Source: Lachnospiraceae bacterium M18-1 (GTDB lineage: Bacteria; Bacillota; Clostridia; Lachnospirales; Lachnospiraceae). Taken from it: a stretch of 64,000 nucleotides of DNA. The stretch spans positions 500,845-564,844 of the forward strand of contig KE159605.1 of NCBI GenBank assembly GCA_000403295.2, written 5' to 3'. The notes below the pieces were generated by a model. It was not told where the DNA came from. It was given only the letters and a program-made list of their open reading frames with translations, and searched no databases. Shown piece after piece: positions 25,498 through 34,519 of the stretch (its first letter is position 1; every line of letters begins with the position of its first letter). Position numbers and translations under genes: made by a program.

Positions 25498-25920
25498 ATG
25501 GTATACTTAATAACAGGCCCGAGAGGCAGCGGAAAGACTCAGCAGATCATTGAACTTGCAAATGAAAAGGTAAAGACTACCAACGGAAACGTTGTACTGA
25601 TCAAGAAAAGCCACCGAGACACTTCCAGCGTTAACTTTAACATCCGCGCAATCTGTATGGCTGATTACAGCGATATCACGACCTTAGAGGAACTGGTCGG
25701 ATTCTTATACGGCATGGTAGCAGGCAATCACGACATTGAGACCATCTTCATAGACGGCGTATTGAAGCAGGTTGATATTTCCGTTGATAGTCTGCCTGTA
25801 TTTTTGCAGAAGATCAGCAAAATCTCCAAGGATAACAGCATAGAATTTTATATCAGTGTAAGTTTAGAGAAGGAGAAGATTCCGGATCTCGACAACCCGG
25901 AATACAAAGTTCTCAACTAA
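25498..25920 (+). CDS. Small stand-alone P-loop NTPase
   Basis: 140 residues from the ATG at 25498, with AAAGGAGAG 7 bases upstream. Walker A is ITGPRGSGKTQQI (about 5-17) and a Walker B-like strand ETIFIDGVLKQVD lies near residue 85. There are no other domains, no membrane helix and no signal peptide. The fold is probably a minimal RecA/thymidine-kinase-like core; the catalytic details of known small kinases are not visible. It has its own promoter and a terminator shared with the convergent membrane-protein gene. The role is unknown. Confidence 0.8.
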   Translation: MVYLITGPRGSGKTQQIIELANEKVKTTNGNVVLIKKSHRDTSSVNFNIRAICMADYSDITTLEELVGFLYGMVAGNHDIETIFIDGVLKQVDISVDSLPVFLQKISKISKDNSIEFYISVSLEKEKIPDLDNPEYKVLN

Positions 25921-25976
25921 AGACTGTTTATGATGCAGTTCTTGTCAATTGCTTTTATCATTATTACTCCAAAAAA

Positions 25977-26010
25977 AGAAAACCCGCGGCCTGCAGGTTT
26001 TCTTTTTTTG
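25977..26010. terminator. Terminator between convergent genes
   Basis: AGAAAACC (25977-25984) and GGTTTTCT (25996-26003) flank a GC-rich loop; T-runs follow on both strands. It serves the P-loop gene and probably also the opposing gene at 26069-27718. Confidence 0.8.
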
Positions 26011-26068
26011 CTTCTTGCTGCAGCTTACGGCCTGACCTAGTCCGCCCGCTGCTTCACAAAAAATGATT

Positions 26069-27718
26069 CTATTCCTCCGTCCCGTCGTCCGTATCTTTCG
26101 GAACCCGGGCTTTCTCTTCCCCGTTCAGCGAAAGGACCGTGTTGGTCTCCTCTCCCGCCTTATACTCGATAGTCACTTTGTCTCCTACATCAAACCCGAT
26201 GATGCTGATATACTCTGCAATGGAAATATCAAAGATATCGTCGGAGCCTTCGAGCATCACAAAATAATGCGAATTTCCGTCGATCACGCCCTGGACGATC
26301 CTGCTGATCGGAGCAGTCACCGTCTCAATCTCCCTGGTATCTTCGGCCACGGCCTTGATTCCATTCTCGTACATAAGATCCGTATAGGACGCCTCACAGG
26401 AGCTGACCGTATCTCCGATGGCTACGATCTGATACTTCTGTACATTGACCATAGCATATTTTTTCACCAGCCCCGCATCGTCCTTCAACGCAATAAAATA
26501 CGTGGGTTCTCCGGATATATTCAAAAGAAGCGGGAATGTAGCCTGATATTTCAGGTTCTGCACCTGTCCTTCCGCAGAAGACATGGCGGATGTCTCCGTC
26601 GCCCCTTCAATGGCATAGAATTTTGTCTCCATGGTCCGCTGGTTCATCAGCACAAAACCTACGTTGGACTGGTCGCCGCTTACTGAAGTCACGCCTGTAT
26701 AAACCCAGACATCGTCGTCTATGGCTAGATAGTTATAGCCGTTGGTAGTGATCAGACAGTCCTTCTGCCCCAGCACACTGTTAAAATATCCATGCTTGAG
26801 CGTGCCGTAATAGTCATACAGCTCCACCAGAAGGTCCGCGGAATAGGCCCTGTCGATCCACTCCGGTACCTCATCGATGGCATAATCCTGTGTCTCGCCG
26901 GTGACGGCATTGCACAATACCACTCTCCCTACCGTGATACCGCCGAACAGGCCGATATTATACTTACGAACCGGACAGATCCAGTAGGGCACCCCGTCAT
27001 CATCGATTTCAAAACTCAGCTCATTGAAGATATACGTAGGATACCGAAACCGCAGATGCCGGTAGATATTCCGGTTAAAATGGTCGCTGGTGGTATACTT
27101 CATCCCTTCGCTCAACTTCACAAGCTCCGTATTCTGCGTAGCCATATCGATTTTGATATAAGCCGGTATACCTTCCCTCAAGTTCGTAAACCACTTGATC
27201 AGGCTGGCATAACGCAGAGGAGACACCCGGACCGGACGATCCTGGTAGTTAATCTGGCTGTACAGATCATCCACTTCAAACTGCGACACCATATCCACCA
27301 TGCTCCCCATCTTCCGGTTCCCCAGAATCTGTGCGGAATCCCTGTCCAGAAGTGGAATCTGATCAAAGGAAAGCTCTTCGATATCCTTGGTAAACTCCCC
27401 ATTCTGCACATCCAGAAGCTTCTGGTACTTCTTCGCGTTCACGATGGGCGAGGACAGCAGGGAACCGATCACATAAGCACCCACCAGGAGCAGCAGGATC
27501 CCTTCTATAATCTTAAAGCCCTTCAGCTTCTTCAGCTCATAGCGGGTAGGCCGCTTTTTCAGGATATAGGCAGCACCAGCAGCCAGCACCAGCATGATCA
27601 AAAACATCCACAGATCTGCAGAATGCAGGTTCAGCGCCGGCAGCGCCGCATAATAATACACCGCCGCAAGAATCAGTACGGCCAGGACCGCTATTACTTT
27701 CAGTTTCGTTTTTTTCAT
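26069..27718 (-). CDS. Conserved membrane protein of unknown function with large C-terminal domain
   Basis: 549 residues from the ATG at 27718, with GGAG 7 bases upstream. Three N-terminal hydrophobic segments lie at about 8-28, 34-52 and 70-90. A long soluble part follows. Its last third alternates short beta strands, and the final 55 residues (APISRIVQGVIDGNSHYFVMLEGSDDIFDISIAEYISIIGFDVGDKVTIEYKAG) look like a small OB/SH3-type barrel. Segments such as YIKIDMATQNTELVKL, RHLRFRYPTYIFNE and PYWICPVRKYNIGLFGG may help to find relatives. I do not recognise a named family. It lies downstream of the trkA-trkH genes past a terminator, with no clear promoter of its own. Confidence 0.8.
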   Translation of the reverse strand: MKKTKLKVIAVLAVLILAAVYYYAALPALNLHSADLWMFLIMLVLAAGAAYILKKRPTRYELKKLKGFKIIEGILLLLVGAYVIGSLLSSPIVNAKKYQKLLDVQNGEFTKDIEELSFDQIPLLDRDSAQILGNRKMGSMVDMVSQFEVDDLYSQINYQDRPVRVSPLRYASLIKWFTNLREGIPAYIKIDMATQNTELVKLSEGMKYTTSDHFNRNIYRHLRFRYPTYIFNELSFEIDDDGVPYWICPVRKYNIGLFGGITVGRVVLCNAVTGETQDYAIDEVPEWIDRAYSADLLVELYDYYGTLKHGYFNSVLGQKDCLITTNGYNYLAIDDDVWVYTGVTSVSGDQSNVGFVLMNQRTMETKFYAIEGATETSAMSSAEGQVQNLKYQATFPLLLNISGEPTYFIALKDDAGLVKKYAMVNVQKYQIVAIGDTVSSCEASYTDLMYENGIKAVAEDTREIETVTAPISRIVQGVIDGNSHYFVMLEGSDDIFDISIAEYISIIGFDVGDKVTIEYKAGEETNTVLSLNGEEKARVPKDTDDGTEE

Positions 27719-27772
27719 AAATCTCTCCAATCCGCCGCCGGAATCCGTCGGCTAACTCTCCCATAAGGTACA

Positions 27773-27797
27773 GAAAAACTGCCGGAGGCAGGTTTTT
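27773..27797 (-). terminator. Terminator after trkH
   Basis: On the minus strand AAAAACCTGCC...GGCAGTTTTT forms a short stem with one mismatch and ends in a T-run, 30 bp past the trkH stop codon. It likely ends the long recN-trkA-trkH transcript. Confidence 0.7.
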
Positions 27798-27827
27798 CCT
27801 TATCCGCTCATAAATCCTTTTCCCTTC

Positions 27828-29273
27828 CTAAAACTTCCTCCGCCACAGCTCCGGAGACAACAGGAGCAGATAGGGGAAGATCTCAAGCCTGCCTACCAGC
27901 ATATCCACGCAGAATACTGCCTTCGACAGTCCCGAAAACTGGGAAAAATTCTCTACCGGCCCTACCAGCGAGATTCCCGGCCCTACATTATTCAGCGTAG
28001 TCAGCACGGCGCTGAACGAGGTTGCAAAGTCAAAATCGTTGGCAGACACCAGGAGCACGGAAAACAGAAGGATCATGATATAGCAGATAAAATAAATATA
28101 TACGCCGTTCATGGTCTCCCCGCTGACCTTCCTTCCATTTACCCTGACAATGGTCACTGCCTTGGGATGCAGCATCCGTTTGATCTCCTGTTTGATGCTT
28201 TTGAGCAGGATCAACAGACGGGAAACCTTGATCCCGCCCCCTGTGGATCCGGCGCAGGCTCCCACTACCATGAGCGCGAGCAGGATTGTCTTGGAAAGTT
28301 CCGGCCACAGGTTCCAGTCCGCCGTGCAGAATCCCGTAGTGGTAATGATCGCGGCCACCTGGAAGGAGGCATAGCGGAAGGCGTGCAGGATGTTCCCGTA
28401 TTGGTGCAGGATATCGATGGTGATCATTGCCACTGCCCCGGCGATGATCACCAGATAGATATGCAGTTCCTCATTTTTTAAGGCTTCCTTCCACTTCCTC
28501 AGGCATACCAGGAAATACAGATTAAAATTAACCCCGAACAGGATCATAAATACCGTGATCACACCGTCAATATAAGCGCTGTCAAAATGGGCCACACTGG
28601 CATTCATATTGGAGAAGCCTCCTGTCCCTGCGGTACTGAACGCATGGAGCAGGGCGTCATAAAAATTCATCCCCCCGAACAGCAGGAGCACCACCTCCAC
28701 GGCTGTCAGCACAAAATACATGGCATACAGGATCTGAGCCGTAGTCCGGGCCCTGGGCACCAGCTTGTCTGCCTCCGGCCCGGGCACCTCTGCGCGCATC
28801 AGATGCATGGAATTTTCATCATCCAGGGACGTCAGCATCATGACAAATACCAGCACCCCCATCCCCCCGATCCAGTGGGTCAGGCTCCTCCAGAATGCCA
28901 TGCCCCTGGGCAGTGCCTCAATGTCTGTGAGGATAGTAGACCCGGTCGTCGTAAAGCCGGATACGGTCTCAAAAAAAGCATCCAGATAGCTGGGGATACT
29001 GCCCGAGAGAAAGAACGGGAGCGCCCCGAACAAAGACCAGAGGATCCATGCCGACCCGACAATGATCAGTCCTTCTTTCTTATAGATTCTCTGACTTGTC
29101 GGCTTTTTCCGGCCCCCCAGCAGAAAAATCAGAAAAAGGGCTCCGCTGACCACAACAAAGTGCAATGCGCTTTGTTCCTTATAAAGCAATGCCACAAAGG
29201 CGGGAATCAGAAGGAGCACCCCTTCCACTCCCAGCATTTTACTTATGATAAATACTGTCATCCTATTATTCAT
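27828..29273 (-). CDS. trkH: Potassium uptake protein TrkH
   Basis: 481 residues with ten or more hydrophobic segments arranged in four M-P-M repeats. Selectivity-filter-like loops are seen in VSGFTTTGSTIL (about 105), AFSTAGTGGFSNMN (about 215), TTTGFCTADWNLWP (about 315) and LNNVGPGISLVGP (about 430), each with the conserved Gly. It forms the K+-conducting part of the Trk/Ktr system and depends on the TrkA ring encoded immediately upstream (8-bp gap). The last gene of the long minus-strand operon. Confidence 0.96.
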   Translation of the reverse strand: MNNRMTVFIISKMLGVEGVLLLIPAFVALLYKEQSALHFVVVSGALFLIFLLGGRKKPTSQRIYKKEGLIIVGSAWILWSLFGALPFFLSGSIPSYLDAFFETVSGFTTTGSTILTDIEALPRGMAFWRSLTHWIGGMGVLVFVMMLTSLDDENSMHLMRAEVPGPEADKLVPRARTTAQILYAMYFVLTAVEVVLLLFGGMNFYDALLHAFSTAGTGGFSNMNASVAHFDSAYIDGVITVFMILFGVNFNLYFLVCLRKWKEALKNEELHIYLVIIAGAVAMITIDILHQYGNILHAFRYASFQVAAIITTTGFCTADWNLWPELSKTILLALMVVGACAGSTGGGIKVSRLLILLKSIKQEIKRMLHPKAVTIVRVNGRKVSGETMNGVYIYFICYIMILLFSVLLVSANDFDFATSFSAVLTTLNNVGPGISLVGPVENFSQFSGLSKAVFCVDMLVGRLEIFPYLLLLSPELWRRKF

Positions 29274-29281
29274 GTCCGCAC

Positions 29282-30640
29282 CTACAACAAAATATCCTCA
29301 ATATCCTGAATTTGTTTTTTCATTGTGATCACAATTACATTATCCCCCACCTGGATGCTGTCATCCCCGTTGGGGATGATGATCCGCCATTTTCTCGCGA
29401 TACATGCGATCAGGTTATTCGGCTTCAGGGATAACTCCTTCAACGGGATATCCGTATATCTTGTCTTTGCTTTGACAATAAATTCCAGTGCCTCCACCCG
29501 CTCGTCCACCAGCTGGTACATCGTCTCTACATTGGCGCTCCCCTGGGAATTGCGCCATGCACGCACATAGCTCAAAATTGCATCCGCAGTGACGGTTTTT
29601 GCCGATACCACACTATCCAGTCCGAAATCCTCGATCATCCGGACTCTCTGGTCTTCGTTTACTTTCAGGATAATCTTGGAAACCCCCTGGCTTTTTGCAA
29701 ACAGGGACATGATGATATTCTCTTCATCCATTCCGGTCAGCGCGATAAATGCATCTGCGTCCTGAATCCCCTCTTCGATGAGCAGATCATGATTGGTGGC
29801 ATCGCCGTTGATCACCGTCACTTTCGGCAGCGTCTCGCATAGCCCCTCGCATTTCCCGCGGATCTTCTCAATGATCTTCACCTGCATTCCAATATTTGTC
29901 AGCTGGAGGGCAAGATAAAAGCTGGAACGTCCGCCGCCGCAGATGATGACATTTTTCATCTTTTTCTTCCGATAACCCAGAAGCTTGAAAAACTGGTCGA
30001 TATCCTTGTGGGATGCCGCTACATGCAGCCGGTCGCCGGCCTGCACCACATAATCGCCGTCCGGGATCACTACGTCGTCTCCCCGCTCCGCGGCGCAGAC
30101 AAGCACCTTGATCTGAAACCGGTTATACATTTCGGCCAGTGACATGCCCTGCAGCTTGCTGTCGCCTGACACCGGAAATTCGATCAGCTCGACCCGGCCT
30201 TTTACAAAGGTCTCGATCTTACTCGCGTTGGGAAATAGAACCAGCCTGCAGATTTCCTCCGCCATAGTCATCTCCGGATTCACCGCCATACTTAAGTGCA
30301 GGTCCTCCTTTAAAATGCCGATCTGTCTGTAATAGATAGGATTCCGTACACGGGCGATCGTATGCTGCGCTCCGATCCGCTTCGCGATCAGACAGCTCAG
30401 CATATTGCATTCGTCCGTGGAGGTACATGCAATGACCAGGTCCGCCTCCGGTACCCCGGCGCTTTTCTGTACCTCCACATCACCGCCCTCCCCGTGGACA
30501 CCGATAATGTCCATCCGGTTCATGGCTTCTCCAAGCTTTTCCTCATTATTATCAATTAAAACAACATCATAATCTTCTGCGGAGAGCTGCCGGGTAAGCT
30601 TATAACCGACTTTGCCGTCCCCAATAATCACGATCTTCAT
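29282..30640 (-). CDS. trkA: Trk system NAD-binding regulatory protein TrkA
   Basis: 452 residues built as two RCK units in tandem. Each has an N-terminal Rossmann domain: MKIVIIGDGKVGYKLTRQL at residue 1 and NVIICGGGRSSFYLALQL at about 230. Each is followed by a TrkA-C domain (about 145-220 and 375-452). It binds NAD(H) or related nucleotides on the cytosolic face and gates TrkH. It starts 1 bp after the recN stop region and ends 8 bp before trkH. Confidence 0.96.
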   Translation of the reverse strand: MKIVIIGDGKVGYKLTRQLSAEDYDVVLIDNNEEKLGEAMNRMDIIGVHGEGGDVEVQKSAGVPEADLVIACTSTDECNMLSCLIAKRIGAQHTIARVRNPIYYRQIGILKEDLHLSMAVNPEMTMAEEICRLVLFPNASKIETFVKGRVELIEFPVSGDSKLQGMSLAEMYNRFQIKVLVCAAERGDDVVIPDGDYVVQAGDRLHVAASHKDIDQFFKLLGYRKKKMKNVIICGGGRSSFYLALQLTNIGMQVKIIEKIRGKCEGLCETLPKVTVINGDATNHDLLIEEGIQDADAFIALTGMDEENIIMSLFAKSQGVSKIILKVNEDQRVRMIEDFGLDSVVSAKTVTADAILSYVRAWRNSQGSANVETMYQLVDERVEALEFIVKAKTRYTDIPLKELSLKPNNLIACIARKWRIIIPNGDDSIQVGDNVIVITMKKQIQDIEDILL

Positions 30641-30641
30641 T

Positions 30642-32300
30642 TTATCTTTTCATTTCCCTCGCACTTTCTAATATACTTGCAGTCACCTTAGCGCCGCCCA
30701 GAAGCCTTGCCAGCTCCTGTACGGATGCTTCCTCCCCCAGACTGAATATCTCGGTCTGGGCCCCATTGTTCTTCGCGCTTTTCCGGATCAGATAATGGGC
30801 GTCGGCCTGGGCTGCAATCTGGGCCAGATGGGTAATACACAGGACCTGCCTGGATTCCCCTATGATATGCATCTTTTCCGCCACCTTACCTGCCGTGATA
30901 CCGCTGATCCCCGTGTCAATCTCGTCAAAGATCAGCGTGGGGGTATCCTCCTGGTCTGCCAGCACAGTCTTGATGGCCAGCATGATCCTGGAAAGTTCTC
31001 CCCCGGATGCCACATTTCCCATCGGCCGCAGGGCTTCTCCGGGATTGGTGGAAATATAAAATTCCGCTTCGTCCATGCCGTCCGCGGTATAATCCTCCAA
31101 CTCCAGAAACCGCATTTCAAAACGGACGTCCAGGAAGTTCATATCCGAAAGCCCGTTTTTGATCTCCTTCACAAAAGAAACCGCCGCCTTTTTCCTTGCT
31201 TTCCGAAGGGCCAGGGCATGCTTCTCATAATTCTTCCTGGATTGTTTCAGATTCTCTTCCAGTTCCTGCATATACTGCTCATAATCTTCCAGTTCCTTTA
31301 GTCTTTGTTTTCTCTCTTCGCAGTATTCCAGGACTTCGGTTATGGTATTGCCGTATTTTGTTTTCAGATGGTTCAGTTCATTCAGCCGATTCTCCGTCTC
31401 ATAAAATTCTTCCTCGGAAAATTCCAGGCTCTTCGCATACTCGGACAGCTCCCGGTTGAAGTCATTGAGCAGGCTGTCAATCTCGATCAGCTGCTGATAA
31501 AGCCCTGCTCCCTCTTCGTCCACGGACTCCACATCAGACAGCGCATGGATGGCTCGGCTTAACCATTCGCTGGCATTACCGTTTTCGTCCTCGCTGGTGT
31601 AGTGGTACGCCTCCGCAATCCGCTCCGTCACCTTCTTGCCTGCCGACATCCTCCGGTAAAGGGCCTCCACCTCTTCATCCTCCCCTTCGGACAGCCCCGC
31701 TTCCTCAATCTCGCTGACCTCAAATTCCGCCAGGGAGATCTCCTTCTGGCGCTCCCGTTCATCCATCCCCGATTCATCCAGTTTTTTTCTGCATGCATGA
31801 TAGGTATGAAATGCATTTGCAGTCTCTTTTTTTAATTTTTCCACCTGTTCCCTGGCATACAGGTCCAGAAATGCCAGATGATTCTTCTTATGCAGCAGAG
31901 ACTGGTGCTCATGCTGTCCGTGGATGTCGATGAGCATGCTCGCCACGTCCTTCAGGGTCGCCATATTGACCGTCTCCCCATTGATCTTGCTCACGCTGCG
32001 TCCCGGCATCAGCTTCCGGCTCAGTACGATCCTTCCCTCTTCTGGAAAGATATCCATGCCGGTAAGCTGCTCCTCCAGGACCGGATTCTCTATGGTAAAG
32101 GTCAGTTCTACCAGCCCGAACTTCGCCCCTGTGCGCAGCATATCCGCATGAAACCTGCCGCCCAGCGCCAGGTCTACCGACCCCAGCAGAATCGATTTTC
32201 CCGCTCCGGTCTCCCCTGTCAGGATGTTGAGCCCCGGCCGGAAGTTGACTTCGATCTCATCGATCAATGCCAGGTTTTTTACGTGCAGATTTTCTAACAT
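30642..32300 (-). CDS. recN: DNA repair protein RecN
   Basis: 552 residues, the normal length. It is an SMC-like ATPase: Walker A FRPGLNILTGETGAGKSILL (about 25-43) at the N-terminus, a long coiled coil (about 150-380), then the C-terminal signature ASGGELSRIMLAI (about 430) and Walker B PTLIFDEIDTGISG (about 455). It acts at DNA double-strand breaks with RecA. The gene follows argR by 12 bp, the order argR-recN seen in many Firmicutes. Confidence 0.97.
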   Translation of the reverse strand: MLENLHVKNLALIDEIEVNFRPGLNILTGETGAGKSILLGSVDLALGGRFHADMLRTGAKFGLVELTFTIENPVLEEQLTGMDIFPEEGRIVLSRKLMPGRSVSKINGETVNMATLKDVASMLIDIHGQHEHQSLLHKKNHLAFLDLYAREQVEKLKKETANAFHTYHACRKKLDESGMDERERQKEISLAEFEVSEIEEAGLSEGEDEEVEALYRRMSAGKKVTERIAEAYHYTSEDENGNASEWLSRAIHALSDVESVDEEGAGLYQQLIEIDSLLNDFNRELSEYAKSLEFSEEEFYETENRLNELNHLKTKYGNTITEVLEYCEERKQRLKELEDYEQYMQELEENLKQSRKNYEKHALALRKARKKAAVSFVKEIKNGLSDMNFLDVRFEMRFLELEDYTADGMDEAEFYISTNPGEALRPMGNVASGGELSRIMLAIKTVLADQEDTPTLIFDEIDTGISGITAGKVAEKMHIIGESRQVLCITHLAQIAAQADAHYLIRKSAKNNGAQTEIFSLGEEASVQELARLLGGAKVTASILESAREMKR

Positions 32301-32312
32301 TCCTTTATCTCC

Positions 32313-32768
32313 TTATTTTCCTTTTGTAACGATCTTCCGGATCTTCTCCATCACGGCAACCGTATCCTCCACGCTGCGGATGGCGCACATGATCGTGTCA
32401 TCCCCTGCGATGCACCCCACCACCTCATTCCATTTCATGGCGTCAACAGCTGCCGCAACGGCCATTGCCATTCCTGAGACCGTCTTGATCACCAGGATAT
32501 TCTGGGCCATATCCATGGAAACATATCCGTCCTGCAGCACCCGGATATACTTCTCGCTCATGCTCTCCTCCGGTTTTAATATGACATACTTCTGCCTGCT
32601 CCCGTCCACAGACATCTTCGTCATCTTCAAATCCCGGATATCCCTGGAAACCGTAGCCTGTGTCACCTTAAATCCTGCATCCTCAAGATATTCGGCCAGC
32701 TCCTCCTGCGTCTCAATATCATGCTGCGTGATCAATTCAATAATTTTTGCATGACGGCTGACTTTCAT
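32313..32768 (-). CDS. argR: Arginine repressor
   Basis: 151 residues. The N-terminal winged helix (about 1-70) includes the recognition segment GFKVTQATVSRDIRDL. The C-terminal oligomerisation and arginine-binding domain has the conserved GCIAGDDTIMCAIRS (about 122-136). It is expected to form hexamers with L-arginine and repress arginine synthesis genes, none of which lie in the window. It starts 4 bp after nadK and precedes recN. AAGGAAATT lies upstream of the ATG. Confidence 0.96.
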   Translation of the reverse strand: MKVSRHAKIIELITQHDIETQEELAEYLEDAGFKVTQATVSRDIRDLKMTKMSVDGSRQKYVILKPEESMSEKYIRVLQDGYVSMDMAQNILVIKTVSGMAMAVAAAVDAMKWNEVVGCIAGDDTIMCAIRSVEDTVAVMEKIRKIVTKGK

Positions 32769-32772
32769 ACGC

Positions 32773-33606
32773 TTAATTTCCTTTCATCTTTTCTCTCATG
32801 ATCTTCATAAAGCTTTCCCGGCTCAGCTTCACCAGCTTCGTCGTCTCCCGCGCCTTTCGGACCGCCACCCTGTCTCCGGTAGAAAGGCTTTGTGTCTCCG
32901 CCCCGTCAAAGGTCACCAGGGCCTGCTCCGTGCGGCCGTACCTGCCCTCGCAGATTTCCACCTCGATCACATCCTCCGCAGAGAGGACCACACTGCTGGC
33001 GTTCAGGGCATGGCAGCAGATCGGCGTAATGACGAACATCTGCGCTGTAGGCTCCACCACAGGCCCTCCGGCCGACAGGTTATACCCTGTGGATCCAGTG
33101 GGTGTGGAAATGATCACCCCGTCCGCCAGATAGCTGTTCAGCAGCACACCGTTGACATACACATGGAACTGCACCACCCGCAGATTTCCTTCCCGGGTCA
33201 CCACGATGTCGTTCATAGCCGTATATTCTCTCCTGCCGTCGATCGTTCCCTGCATCATCATACGGTCCTCAATATCCGGCTGTCCCGAAAACAGCATATT
33301 CAGCGCTTCCCTGAACTGGTGCAGCTCGACCTCTGCCAGATAGCCCAGCGTCCCCATATTCACTCCCAGAAGCGGGATATTATGCCCTACCAGCTCCCTT
33401 GCCGCCCGGATCAGCGTCCCGTCTCCGCCCAGCACCAGCGCGCAGTCCACCCCTTCCGGCACGGTGCCCGGGATAATATGGCCTTCCTCGTCCTTCTCAG
33501 AAAGGATGCACCGCTTTCCATGAGCTTCTATGTAATTCTGGATTTCCCTTGTAATCCGGAAATCCTGATCTTTTAATCGGTTCGTTATGATATAAAATGT
33601 TTCCAT
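32773..33606 (-). CDS. nadK: NAD kinase
   Basis: 277 residues from the ATG at 33606 (AGGA 7 bases upstream; a GTG directly before it is less likely). It phosphorylates NAD to NADP with ATP. The catalytic GGDGT motif is in LVLGGDGTLIRAAREL (about 57-72) and NMGTLGYLAEVE follows. The NE/D pocket appears as YTAMNDIVVTR and the glycine-rich segment as DGVIISTPTGSTGYNLSAGGPVV. It lies between tlyA and argR in the tight operon. Confidence 0.97.
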   Translation of the reverse strand: METFYIITNRLKDQDFRITREIQNYIEAHGKRCILSEKDEEGHIIPGTVPEGVDCALVLGGDGTLIRAARELVGHNIPLLGVNMGTLGYLAEVELHQFREALNMLFSGQPDIEDRMMMQGTIDGRREYTAMNDIVVTREGNLRVVQFHVYVNGVLLNSYLADGVIISTPTGSTGYNLSAGGPVVEPTAQMFVITPICCHALNASSVVLSAEDVIEVEICEGRYGRTEQALVTFDGAETQSLSTGDRVAVRKARETTKLVKLSRESFMKIMREKMKGN

Positions 33607-33629
33607 CACACTGTCCTGTGCCTCAGATT

Positions 33630-34475
33630 CTATAATTCCTTTTGCTGCAGATCCAGGTCTGCCTTAGAAGAGCCTGCCAATGCCGCAAACGCCTCGTCTA
33701 CGACCGGCCGCAGATCTATAGAGATAGCCGGCGGGGCCTCTTCCGCGCATTTTTTCAAGTGGATCAGATATTCAATGTTGCCCTCCGGCCCTTTGATCGG
33801 GGAAAAGTCGATATTTTTTACCTCGAACCCGATGGAATGGGCATACCCTGCCACCTTTTCGATCACCTCATGGTGAGTGCTCTTCTCCCGCACCACGCCT
33901 TTTTTTCCGACCTTCTCCCTCCCTGCTTCAAACTGAGGTTTGATCAGAGCAGCAACCTCGCCCTCCGGGGTGAGGTAATCCCGAATCGGTCCCAGCACCT
34001 TAGTCAGAGAGATAAAGGAAACGTCAACAGAGGAAAATTCGATAGGCTCTCCCAAATCCTCCGGCTTCACGTAACGGATATTGGTCTTTTCCATACAGAC
34101 CACCCGCTCGTCCTGCCTCAGCTTCCAGTCCAGCTGCCCCCGTCCTACGTCGATAGCAAATACCTTCCTTGCGCCGTTCTGCAGCATACAGTCGGTAAAA
34201 CCTCCTGTGGAAGAGCCTACGTCAGTACACACCTTTCCTTCCACAGTCACATCAAATTGCTTCATCGCCTTTTCCAGCTTTAAACCGCCTCTGCTCACAT
34301 AGGGCAGGGCAGATCCCCGCACTTCAATCTGCACATCTTCCGGAAACGCGGTCCCCGCCTTGTCCTCCCTCTGTCCGTTGACAAATACATTTCCCGCCAT
34401 GATCACTGCTTTCGCCTTCTCACGGGAAGCGGAAAGATTTCGTTTTACAAGCAATACGTCCAGCCGTTCTTTCAT
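33630..34475 (-). CDS. tlyA: TlyA-type RNA 2'-O-methyltransferase
   Basis: 281 residues. The N-terminal S4 RNA-binding domain (about 1-62) starts MKERLDVLLVKRNLSASREKAKAVIMAG. An FtsJ/RrmJ-like Rossmann methyltransferase follows, with the SAM-binding segment DVGSSTGGFTDCML (about 87-100). The catalytic Lys/Asp positions fall in IDVGRGQLDWKL and LIKPQFEAG. Relatives methylate the 2'-OH of 16S and 23S rRNA cytidines, some only 16S. It lies 44 bp after dxs and 23 bp before nadK. Confidence 0.94.
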   Translation of the reverse strand: MKERLDVLLVKRNLSASREKAKAVIMAGNVFVNGQREDKAGTAFPEDVQIEVRGSALPYVSRGGLKLEKAMKQFDVTVEGKVCTDVGSSTGGFTDCMLQNGARKVFAIDVGRGQLDWKLRQDERVVCMEKTNIRYVKPEDLGEPIEFSSVDVSFISLTKVLGPIRDYLTPEGEVAALIKPQFEAGREKVGKKGVVREKSTHHEVIEKVAGYAHSIGFEVKNIDFSPIKGPEGNIEYLIHLKKCAEEAPPAISIDLRPVVDEAFAALAGSSKADLDLQQKEL

Positions 34476-34519
34476 GTCTTTTATTCCTCATTCTGCCGCT
34501 TTTCCGCGTTTTTGAGACA

